The position numbers and the translations under genes were made by a program. This document shows positions 45,447 through 54,390 of a DNA stretch of 64,000 bases, in pieces. The stretch covers positions 496,001-560,000 of the forward strand of contig NW_027168352.1 in the NCBI RefSeq assembly GCF_040954835.1, written 5' to 3'. How positions within the stretch are numbered: position 1 is the first letter of the stretch; each line of letters begins with the position of its first letter. Source of the DNA: Lepisosteus oculatus (lineage: Eukaryota > Chordata > Actinopteri > Semionotiformes > Lepisosteidae). A model generated the notes under the pieces. The model had not been told where the DNA came from. It searched no databases and saw nothing but the letters and a program-made list of their open reading frames with translations.

Positions 45447-45984
45447 AGACATCGCTCTCTCCGACCCCCGGCATCGTGTCCCGACCCACCGTGCTGGAAG
45501 CCGATGCGTGCTGTGATTCCTTTACGGAGCAGAAATGACAACCGAGGAGCCGAGAGATCATTTCAGCATTTCGCGTCTGAACGTCTGAACACAAACGACC
45601 AACTCGGAATGACTTGCCTTTGACGCTTTTCAAAGCGTTCTTTGTGCACGACGACTGCGCCGCCTAGCAGATACAAATGGGTTGTACAACTTTGAACTAG
45701 CAAATGGAAGAGGGCTAAGCCCCCTCTCTTTAAGCCCAGGTTCAATCTGTCTCCCAGAATCACCAGGGCGCACACACACACACCCGTGCCGTTGAAGTGC
45801 TCTGCTTCATTTCTAAGGGCAACTCAACATTCCCTCCTACCCCGAGTGCAGAAAAGACAGCGTCTGCAGCAACAGCAGCTCAGGTCTCTGCCCATCTCCT
45901 CTGCTCTGCAGCTCCTGCGGAGTGGAGTCCTGCCTGGAGCTGTGTTTGCAGGCGGCGGCTCCCCGTGCCCTGTCTGTGCGTCGT

Positions 45985-46085
45985 GAAATTAATTAATAAC
46001 GTTAATAAATTTATAAAGTTAATTTATAAAGTTAATAAAGTTATAAATTAGAAATTAATAACGATATAATTATATTCATGTACCG
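45985..46085. repeat. AT-rich low-complexity tract
   Basis: Irregular repeats of taataa and ttaataaagtt motifs make up this tract. No gene is seen. Confidence 0.7.
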
Positions 46086-46164
46086 CAACACAAGAATAGT
46101 ACACGCTGTACATTGTCTGTCAATAATGTTTCTGTAGTGCTTTTTCAGCACTCAGCATGTGACT

Positions 46165-46235
46165 GTGCTGGTGGCGCTGTGGGTTAGGTTCCTGACTTCC
46201 ACGTCACACGGTCTATGATTGAATCCCATAGAACT
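46165..46235 (+). repeat. tRNA-like SINE head, tentative
   Basis: gtggcgctgtgggttaggtt then gacttccacgtca and gattgaatccc resemble A box, anticodon arm and B box of a tRNA-derived repeat. The cloverleaf is not convincing as a real tRNA. Confidence 0.35.
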
Positions 46236-46379
46236 ATGACTTCATTTTTTAACAAACATTTCTTTGAAAAAATGAAACGTTTCCCTTGGTCAGAGATTAA
46301 ATAAAACCTCACTTTTTTTGAGGTTTTACTGTGCAGAGTGAGGTTTTACCTCACGTTTTTTGAGCAGAAGGTTTACTGT

Positions 46380-47585
46380 GACCTGAGAAGGGCCAGTCAC
46401 GGTGGTACACACACACGCTCTCACTCATCTGAGCTACACGGCTACCAAGATGATCTCGGGTGCGCCGAGCTGGTACGGAACATATTGAACTGATCGACGG
46501 CGAATTGTCTCTCAGACAGGCTTTTCACCTCTGAGCTCCCTGGCTGACAGTAATCAGCTAGGTAGTGAAACAGTCAGCTGCTTCTAAGCCTTAAACAGCT
46601 GCATCTCGGCGCTTCCACGGAGAGATGATTTGAAAGCTGAACATCGCCCATTGGGAACACCTTACTATCACTAGTTTAAGAGACTCTTAAGGTCTTGCAG
46701 AGGTGCCTGTCTAATAGCATGCGCTTTGCAAGCTATAGGTGTTTAGGCTGAGGCAGAATGCCTGTTAACAAAATGTTTTTCTAAAGGTGTGTCCAAGTGG
46801 CTGCAAAAGGACAACACTCCTGGGGCGACGTGGCTCAGCTCCTGCACTTGATTATAATGCCGTTACGTGTCGAAGCAGTAATTTACGTAATCCTACCACT
46901 GCAACACGGGGAATAGAGAGAAATGAGCACACGCTACAAATCGTCTCAATCACTCCCTAGAGTCGTAAGGCGCATTGAAGGGTGCACCCCCATCATTAAT
47001 CGTTGCGCCTCTGTGAAAGGAAAGCTCTTGGGCAGTCTTTGAAACAGCTCGGATGAAACACTTGATTGCTTCCATGTGCATCTGGAGCCCACTTCTTATT
47101 TTCACTTCACGCCGCCCAAAGCATTTCTAAAACAGGAGATTCGCGTTTGGGAATGCGCCCTGCCCTACAAATAAAACAGGTCTACGGGTCTGAAACCTGC
47201 TCCACAGAAAACAGCTCTGTTGCGCTTTTGATCAAAGGGAGATTCACTCTTCTTACTTTTTGATGACATAACACCCAAAGGGGCTTCTTTGGAGCTGGAT
47301 TCCAACCACCATCCTTAAGTTTCTTGGCGGTATCCTTTACAGTCCTCTGTTCGGTCAACAAGGGACTGAAGGGGGCAGCTTTCCTCAGACATACAGTGCA
47401 ATGTACTGTAGTGTTCCCCTTCATTGAATTCGCAGTTCTGCATCAGACCTCTAACTCGTTTCCTTAGCTTGGATTTAAGCCACGAAGCAGGCTTCTACTG
47501 TATAAACTTCTAGAGGAATCACAAACTATTTGAGAGGCCACCATCCCAGGGGGACCTGACAAAGTCTATCCCTAAACACCTAGCG
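46380..47585 (-). other. Inverted copies of two flanks
   Basis: 46380-46790 is the inverted copy of 36590-36960. 46840-47585 is the inverted copy of about 16141-16900. Between them, near 46830, gacgtggctcag looks like the start of a tRNA-Thr that is cut off. No gene is called. Confidence 0.65.
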
Positions 47586-47714
47586 CAGTCTCTCGAGAGA
47601 CTGTCAAAAATCGCTTTCTCTGTTTGCATTGCAAGTGAGTGAAAATGCGGTCTCAAACCAGAGCTACTTGGCAGCAGCGGCATGTAAATACCGTTACTGT
47701 TACTGCTCGATACC
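47586..47714 (-). ncRNA. Diverged U4-like snRNA, second copy
   Basis: The minus-strand counterpart of 16012-16140. The Sm-like site gcgatttttgac and the perfect 3' hairpin cagtctctcgagagactg are unchanged, while other parts differ (for example cactcacttgcaatgcaaac). The 3' box-like gtgtttagggatagac follows. It lies next to the intact tRNA-Ser(GCT). The 5' end is an estimate. Confidence 0.5.
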
Positions 47715-47828
47715 GACGTTAGCCTACTATACCATGTTCAGCCACCGCTAGAAAATGTACGGCTCTAGAACCGGAGCAAACGACAGGAGGGCCAACGCCG
47801 AACGGGCACAAGTGTCAGACATGGAGCA

Positions 47829-47910
47829 CGACGAGGATGGGATTTGAACCCATGCGTGCAGAGCACAATGGATTAGCAGTCCATCGCCTTAACCACTCGG
47901 CCACCTCGTC
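47829..47910 (-). tRNA. tRNA-Ser(GCT)
   Basis: An 82-nt serine tRNA with gacgagg/cctcgtc acceptor, D-arm gccgagtggttaaggc, loop ctgctaa (GCT), variable arm tgtgctctgcacgca and B box region gggttcaaatccc. The match to vertebrate Ser(GCT) is nearly complete; one B box base (ttcaaat) differs. It reads AGC/AGU codons. Probably functional; its broken sister is at 15870. Confidence 0.93.
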
Positions 47911-48288
47911 AATGAAACTGGGCTGTCCGGACATGGGTTGGCGCGCTCCAGATGATCTTTTTCTTTTTTTCCCACGTAATCGAGGGTCATTTTCCTGTTC
48001 CACATGCGATTTCAACATTTTCCTTGGGAGATGTCAAGCCAGCAAGCCACTGCTGTGGTTCAATGGCCAGTGTGGAGTTCAGTGGCCCTGTTGTACACAG
48101 AAAGCACATTGAGCTCCTTGGACATGAAAAGTTCCAGATAAAAGCCATTTGTCATCCTTTCTCTTGGTGTCGATGTTGCTATTGTATGTAAAGGTGGCAA
48201 CTTGCTCAGCAAGCAGGCGGAGCACACACCGAATGCAGATGTGTCTGAGTGGTGTGTCCAAGTGGCTGCAAAAGGACAGCGCTCCTGG
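47911..48288 (+). other. tRNA-Thr 5' flank
   Basis: No gene is seen. A gtgtccaagtggctgcaaaa stretch just before the tRNA also occurs at 46789, marking a duplicated tRNA-Thr flank whose gene is lost there. Confidence 0.55.
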
Positions 48289-48362
48289 GGCGCCGTTGCT
48301 TAGTTGGTTAAAGCTCCTGTCTAGTAAACAGGAAATCCTGGGTCCGAATCCCAGCGGTGCCT
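48289..48362 (+). tRNA. tRNA-Thr(AGT)
   Basis: A 74-nt threonine tRNA with ggcgccg/cggtgcc acceptor, cttagttggttaaagc D-arm, perfect anticodon arm cctgtctagtaaacagg (AGT), and T-arm cctgggtccgaatcccag. The B box has c where t is usual. A run of seven T follows immediately, an excellent Pol III terminator. Likely functional. Confidence 0.93.
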
Positions 48363-49240
48363 TTTTTTGTTCTGTGTTCTCGAACAGAACTGGTCATTAT
48401 GGACAACCGCATACGTCTAGACTTAATTAAATGCAAGTATTCATTTCCTGTCTTAAACGACTTGTTTTTCTTAAAATGGATGCAACTTGCAAAACATGAA
48501 ATACAAACATCGCTAATCAGTGCTCGCGGCTGGCAAAAAAAAAAAGAGTCAGCAATGTTTTTTTCTTTAACCTTAAGCCTGCTAACGGAGAAGAACCTAG
48601 TCGCCACATCACATACATCCGTTTCAACGATAAGAAGGTAACAACTATCCTCACTCCAGAGTAAATCTCACATTGAGGGCATATTTTTTTCCACTTTACC
48701 ATGAGTCGGGCTCAGCTGCACAGAGGCGAGAGCAGAGCAATGAGGTCAGGGGGACAGGGGAGTCACACGCTGGCGGTTTGAACACGCAGAAGATCACTGA
48801 GGGATCCACAGTATGTGGATCCTCCGTGCGCCATCATTCCACACTCCAGACTCTGAATCCTGCCATCCGAGTTAAGACCTCGGCGGAACCTGAGGCGCAG
48901 TTCTTTCTTAAAACGTAATCTGGTGAGCATTTCTAGAATCGTACTTGTATAGATGCAGCCTTTAATGTGTTGCTAGGTTAAAATTGATGACTTCTTGAAC
49001 TTCAGTAGGCAACTGCCCTCTTGATTTCGGGTTTAATTTCTTTATTACAGGGGCGCTTTTATGATGACAGAGTCATGTTCAGGTACTTTGCTTGATGGAG
49101 GAAGCTCATTTCGGACTCTGTGATCTGCTCACCTGGAAAGGTCTGCTGTACTACTACAAGAGAGAAGTAGAGTCTGGAGGAAGGGACAATTTTATGATGC
49201 TTTGGAAGGTAATGTTTTTTTTTTCTTTGAAATCGAAATG
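48363..49240 (+). other. Third copy of the spliced-gene 5' segment
   Basis: 48650-49215 matches the block at 30880-31440. It keeps a good donor after the second exon (ctttggaag|gtaatg), but downstream sequence is the LTR-like repeat instead of further exons. Confidence 0.55.
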
Positions 49241-49790
49241 AATACTCAAGTTGTGTATAATGTAATAATTTAAGTAGAATAGATTCTAATAATATAATGA
49301 TCCAGTGTGTTGCACTACTTCACTGCTTCACTGCTCTATGCCGTCTGGAAATAAATCCTCAGACTACTTACTGCCCTGGGCATGTACCAATAAATTACAG
49401 GAGCACATCTATATATCACTGCGTTGAAGCAGGAGACACAATCACTGCAAACACATCCTAAATACAGTGTTCCAGCAACTTTGACCTCATCCAGAACGTA
49501 TCATTTCTTGAAAGGAATTGCTGTCCGAATGCACATCTGAATCCCAAACAGAATCTCTAGTAAAATACGATCATTTGTGAAACAGGTAAATGTCTCAGGG
49601 GCCCATTCCTCATTCTCAAGACACATGTATGCAGTACGTACACCATGCATTGAGCAATAGGGATTAAAGACACCACAGGTAAGGTTAGAAGACATTCTGA
49701 CTATATTCTAAAATATTGGACTCATATTCTTATGATGGCAGACATGATGCTGTGTTTAATACCGGGGTTAATGGACATTATATGACTGTC
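49241..49790. repeat. LTR-like repeat copy
   Basis: The same dispersed repeat as 21290-21800, in the same orientation, including ggaaataaatcctcagact and aatcccaaacagaatctcta. No coding part is present. Confidence 0.6.
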
Positions 49791-50025
49791 AATTCTGTTT
49801 TGTTTTGGAGACTCTTGGCTGCCTATGTGGTACAGTGCAGCGTGAAGAAAACATTTTCCAAAACTGTGTCAGCTCAAAAGTTGTAAGAAAACCTTTCCAG
49901 CTGCTTTAACTCTCTTCATTTTTGTCATTTAATTGTCTGTCGGCACTATGTGGCAGCGTTGCATGACAACCCATCTCACCACGGAAAGGAACCTAACAGC
50001 TTTTGTAAGAGAGGAGAAAAGGACC

Positions 50026-50111
50026 TGGCCCATACGGGGATTGAACCCACGACCTTGGCATTATTAGCACCACGCTCTAACCAACTGAGCTAACCAGTTG
50101 GCTAACCAGCC
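50026..50111 (-). tRNA. tRNA-Ile(AAT) with 12-nt tandem duplication at the 5' end
   Basis: An isoleucine tRNA with AAT anticodon and intact 3' half, but the 5' part contains gctaaccagttggctaacca on the plus strand, a tandem repeat of 12 nt covering acceptor and D-arm bases. Either the inner or the outer copy could be used as 5' end, and neither gives a perfect acceptor. It is the last member of an inverted Gly-SINE-Ile module. Likely non-functional. Confidence 0.75.
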
Positions 50112-50332
50112 TCATGACAGCAATCCTCTCTGTGCTGCAAAAAATCGAACTCAGGGAATTTCTTTTGCCCTCCTTTGAATAGAAAGCCGTGTAATTCAGT
50201 GTACGGGCTTTCTCGTGCAGTTTCATGGTTCTTGTAACCCAAATCCTACACTGGCGTGAAGTGACCCCCCATTTCACAGCATTTTTCAGCTGATTTAAAA
50301 TGTACCTAAAGGAGAAGCATTATTGAAGACCA

Positions 50333-50612
50333 TCAATTACCATCAAAGGTTTTTGTGGTCATTTTTAATGACCACAGAGCGCTGTGACCTCGGTTTTACA
50401 TCTCACCCAAGAGACAGCGCCCTTTTACAACACAGCGTCTCCGTCACTATGCTGGGGAATTGGGACCCGCACAGACCTCAGGGTGAGCGCCCCCCCACCG
50501 GCACCATTAACACCGCTTCCAGCTGGAAACTTTGTTTTTCCCTGTAGCTCACCCTCATCCGGGTACTGACCTGGCTAACACCTGCTTTGCTTCAGTGGGT
50601 TTTCAGTTGCGA
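50333..50612 (-). repeat. 5S-headed SINE
   Basis: Same element and location as in the other modules (between Ile and Gly), with gacctcggttttacatctca near 50386 and the 5S-like head near 50575. Confidence 0.75.
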
Positions 50613-50658
50613 GTTGCAAGGGGATGCAAGTGATGGAGCCGCTCGCTGCAAAAGCCAC

Positions 50659-50729
50659 TGCTTTGGCTGGGAATCGAACCAGAGCCTCCCGTGTGGGAAG
50701 TGAGGATTCTACCACTGAACCAACAATGC
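50659..50729 (-). pseudogene. tRNA-Gly-derived pseudogene
   Basis: A 71-nt glycine tRNA relative. The anticodon loop reads ttcccac (nominally CCC), the anticodon stem is mismatched at two positions, and the acceptor is mispaired (gcattgt against ccaaagc). The B box ggttcgattcc survives. Decayed copy of Gly(GCC). Confidence 0.75.
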
Positions 50730-50911
50730 TCAGTGCCCGGGCCTTCAAAAAAGATGCTTTTTTGGTGCTCTGTTAAAAAAGCGTCGACATTACCTCTTTC
50801 AAAAGGCTTCACTTTCCTAGTCACATTCCAAGGCTCATTGAACCCGGGCTGTTTCCTCCAGCGGTATAGTATTGCAGTTAGACAGCACGATGCCTGCAAG
50901 ACTATGTCACG

Positions 50912-51052
50912 CTCTGACGAGACTGTCAAAAATTGCTTTCGCCGATTGTATTGCAAACCGGCGGAAGCGGGGTATTGGGAAAAGTTTTCAACTAGAAATA
51001 CTCGCGCCTCGGCTAAACCTCACAGGCTACGATACTGCCAATGCGCAAAGCT
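50912..51052 (-). pseudogene. U4 snRNA pseudogene
   Basis: A minus-strand U4 lacking the last few bases of the 3' hairpin and the 3' box. The sequence is cut at tcacg|ctctgacg and fused to U4 upstream material. Internal changes hit the 5' stem-loop (gcgagtatttctag where gcgattattgctag is normal) and the U6-pairing part (gcattggc where gcagtggc is normal). Its upstream X-box is intact. Not expected to work. Confidence 0.8.
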
Positions 51053-51070
51053 GACGGTTGCCAGGCAACC

Positions 51071-52219
51071 GCGGGGATCCTATGGAAATCGTTATCAATC
51101 GACTCATGGCATGTCGTTGCTGTAACGCTTCATATTTGTCGTCTTCTTCTTCTAGCTTGAGGTTTTAAAGAATTTCATGACAGACAAGGGCTCCGTCGGG
51201 AACAAAGGGCGTTGTGAGAAAACCGTTGCTTATTTTCAGCAGCAGAAATACAACCCTTTAAATACAAGATGACAGAACAATGACGAAGGGCACGCCGGGT
51301 GGAACTCATGCACTACAGAGGAAAGGGGGCGGGCACGTACAGTTCACATTCAAGCCACAAGTACTCTTCTCGGATGTTGCACAAACAAATCCTAACGTCC
51401 TGAAAGCATTGCAGCATGTTTGTGTCCCACTTCCCGTGGCTGCGGGACGACTGACACGAACGGACAAACACAATCTGTGGCGTTTAGCGTGACATAGTCT
51501 TGCAGGCATCGTGCTGTCTCACTGCAATACTATACCGCTGGAGGAAACAGCCCGGGTTCGATGAGCCTTGGAATGTGACTAGGAAAGTGAAGCCTTTTGA
51601 AAGAGGTAAAGCACTGCACAACGGAACTGAGGGAGAATCTTACAATGATTTCGAATGAATTCTGTATGCGTTAAAAGACAGCTATACACAGAAAACATGC
51701 AGGACACTGCTCATGATGTTTCCCGAGCCGAAACACAGTGCGTTTTTCCAAGCCATCTGACAAAGCCCGCCCACTGAAAACTGCAGCAGATCGTGTAAAT
51801 ACGTTCAACTTTGTAACTACTGCACGCACAGGAAGCAGAATAAATTCCTCTTTTCAAACTGTCAAAGGTTTGCTTTGCGAACGCTGCAGGACATCGCACA
51901 ATCTCTTTTGAACGGGGACAAACAATTTCTTATGGGGCGCAGTAAGTACAGACGTTTAAAAAGCTCCACTCATGCCGACGATGCAGCATGAAGAAGCGCA
52001 ACCTAACGTTTGACAGACAAAAGCCGGGCGCCGCTACGAGCAATATGAAATCAAACTGACAGCACACGGCGTTTCGCGCTGACTCAAAAGTGATCTCGAC
52101 AGACGCTGTTCTCTGCATAACGCTGAAAGAGCTAAAGAGCGTTTCTGTTGAGACGTAACAAGCTCGTTTCTTTCTACCATGATGTCACCATGACCAAATC
52201 TGTCTTTAAACACCTTGCT
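51071..52219 (-). other. Inverted U4 5' and 3' flanks
   Basis: 51071-51560 is the inverted U4 5' flank (compare 29340-29828). 51655-52215 is the inverted U4 3' flank (compare 30012-30530). Between them a short ggttcgatgag stretch resembles a tRNA B box but has no tRNA around it. Confidence 0.6.
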
Positions 52220-52364
52220 CAGTCTCTGACGAGACTGTCAAAAATTGCTTTCGCCGATTGTATTGCAAACCGGCGGAAGCGGGGGATTGGGAAAAGTTTT
52301 CAACTAGCAATAATCGCGCCTCGGCTAAACCTCACAGGCTACGATACTGCCACTGCGCAAAGCT
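52220..52364 (-). ncRNA. U4: U4 spliceosomal snRNA
   Basis: A 145-nt minus-strand U4 with canonical 5' end (agctttgcgcagtggcagta), intact U6-pairing and Sm regions and a well-formed 3' hairpin (gtctcgtcagagac). The 3' box and upstream X-box palindrome are in place. One of the two best U4 copies here. U5 lies 228 bp upstream in the same direction. Confidence 0.93.
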
Positions 52365-52592
52365 GACGGTTGCCAGGCAACCGCAGGGATCCTATGGAAA
52401 TCGTTATCAATCGTCTGATGGCATGTCGTTGCTGTAACGCTTCATATTTGCGGCCGGACACTTCCCGCCCCCCAAAGAAAAGAGCGCCAATCAGACAGGC
52501 GGAGACCGAGGACTCGCAGAGCAGACGGCCACAGTCGCCGTAATAAGAGCGATTGTGAGCGGTTTTGTTTTCTCTCTTTGACCAGCCCAGCT

Positions 52593-52711
52593 GCGCCCCA
52601 CCCGAAGGCAGGGAAGCACAAAAATTGTATGGAACTCATTCATGCTCCTCTCCATGGAAATCTTTAGTAAAAGACAAAAGATTTGTACGACATGAAGAGA
52701 AACCAGAGTGC
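52593..52711 (-). ncRNA. U5: U5 spliceosomal snRNA, variant loop 1
   Basis: A 119-nt minus-strand U5 with good 3' hairpin (ccctgccttcgggtgggg) and Sm site (acaatttttg). Loop 1 reads gtcttttact, one base away from the conserved gccttttact and different from the change in the copy at 15443. The ggaaatctttagt complement shows one further change in the stem (catgga). The 3' box is present. Confidence 0.88.
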
Positions 52712-52846
52712 GTGGCTGGACAGCTGCAGGAGCCCAGGCCGCCCTCAAGTCCTCTGCCCTGCCAGTCGTGGTTGGCAATGCACCTGGCCTTACAAACGAG
52801 CCAGTGGGGCCCATTCGGCTCCGGGCTCATCGCCTGCGGCTCTCAG

Positions 52847-52875
52847 CTTACCTGGCAGGGGAGATACCTTGATCA
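52847..52875 (+). pseudogene. U1 snRNA 5' fragment (nt 4-32), left of the LINE
   Basis: cttacctggcaggggagata then ccttgatca equals U1 nt 4-32. U1 nt 1-3 and the U1 promoter are missing; U5 upstream sequence precedes it. The LINE starts directly after nt 32. Confidence 0.9.
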
Positions 52876-52936
52876 GCCTGGAGTAGTTGGATTGTTTTCT
52901 TGTTTTGTGGAAGCAGTGTTTGTTTTGCAGTTTGAG

Positions 52937-54364
52937 ATGGCAACCTTTGGATCCCGCAAGAATGCTGTAAGTTTTGAGCTTTTGGATGACCTCTTCATGG
53001 ATCGTATGCAGTTCAGCAGAAAAGTGTTACAGAAGGAACTTGGCTTTGAACCTCGGCACTTGGATTTCATCTTCGCTCTCCCAGGTCAGAAAGCATTTGA
53101 GGGTGTTTTTGCTACCTATTCTCTGTTTGAACAATGTGTGGATGTGTTTGAGGCAAAAAGAGGGAAAGTTCCTGCTCTTGAGAAGATCAACTTGCAGCCT
53201 CTGACACAGAGAGAGAGGAAAACGGTGCATGTTGTTATGTTCTCGGAAATGGCAAAGACGGAGGACATTCACACCTGGCTTAAGCAGTACTGCACCGTCC
53301 ACCATAGAACTGAGGTTAGAGATGTTGACGGTATAAAAACAGGAGCAAGGAAATTCGAGGGTCGCTTGCTACCGGACAATGTAAATGGAGGCTTAAGGCA
53401 CCTGCCCTCTACAATCCGGCTGGGCGCCTGCAATGGCTATGTTTTTTATGTGGGACAACCAAAGGTGTGTCGGCGCTGTGGTGCTGTGGGACACCTGGCA
53501 TCGTCCTGCACTGTGAAATGCTGCAAGACCTGTGGCAAACAGGGACATTTAGCCTCTGACTGTTCAATGCTGCCAAAGTGCAATTTATGTGGCTCGGAAG
53601 GACACATTTTTAAGAACTGCCCTCACGCCTACGCCAATAAACTCAAAATGAGAAAGGATGAGGCAGTGCTTGTTTCAGCCAAACCGGCCCGAAAAGCCAA
53701 AGCAAACAACAAGTCAAACAAAGAACCCTTGTTGGACAAAGAGTCTTAGCCTCCAGCCAGGATCAGTCCTGCTGTGGCTCCGGGGCCGGTGGAAGAGAAA
53801 TCCACTACGCTCCCACAACCGCAGACTGCACCAGACAAGCACGAGGGTTTGAAAACCCCAGAGAACAGCGAGGACCCCTCCCCCACTCCTGCTCCTCAGA
53901 ACGAGGGCCAGTGTGGGGCCCCCCGGTGGAGCGGGTCCAGCGACGATACCCAGGATTCAGCGGAGCTGCTTTTCTTAGACTCTGCAAGTGCTACAGATGC
54001 CCTCCTCTCCTCCATCCAGTCCATCACGGAGGATCTGCAGCAGCTGGTGGGTGAGGGGGAAGAGGAGACTGGTGCATCGGCTGCACCCCTTTCCCCTCAG
54101 TGCTCCCAGGAGCTGGACTTGAGGAAAAGGAAAAATGACTCTGTTTTCTCCCCGAGCGAGGAGGAAGGAGAGCATGGCGATGGGGACAGCTGGAACCCCT
54201 CCACCCCTCCCTCTACCCCCTTCCTTGAAATGGACTCCGTGAATGCTTTTACTGCTGCCACCCTGATGAAGGCTCATTCAGAGGATGGCTGGCAGGAAAT
54301 TGGTAAGAAGAAAAAGAAAAAGAAGAAGGTAACAGGTGAGACAGAAGAGAAATGTGTTTTGTAA
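52937..54364 (+). pseudogene. LINE ORF1 with zinc knuckles, one in-frame stop
   Basis: The frame opens at ATG 52937 shortly after the LINE start and runs 475 codons to the TAA at 54362, interrupted by a single TAG at 53747-53749. Three CCHC knuckles (C-x2-C-x4-H-x4-C) lie at about residues 177-233: CRRCGAVGHLASSC, CKTCGKQGHLASDC and CNLCGSEGHIFKNC. They bind nucleic acid in related elements. The C-terminal part is acidic and Ser/Pro-rich and ends in a Lys-rich stretch. The longer open frame starting at 52565 is an accident of the U5 pseudopromoter region. Apart from the stop the gene is intact. Confidence 0.88.
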
Positions 54365-54390
54365 AGACTGGTTCCACTTTCTTATGTAAT

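Noticed and set aside
51545-51575. tRNA T-arm-like cccgggttcgatgag
   Set aside because: No acceptor, D-arm or anticodon arm is present; it looks like a recombination scar.
52565-52936. N-terminal extension of LINE ORF1 upstream of 52937
   Set aside because: This part lies in the U5 and U1 fragments and precedes the LINE boundary at 52876, so it is not part of the element.
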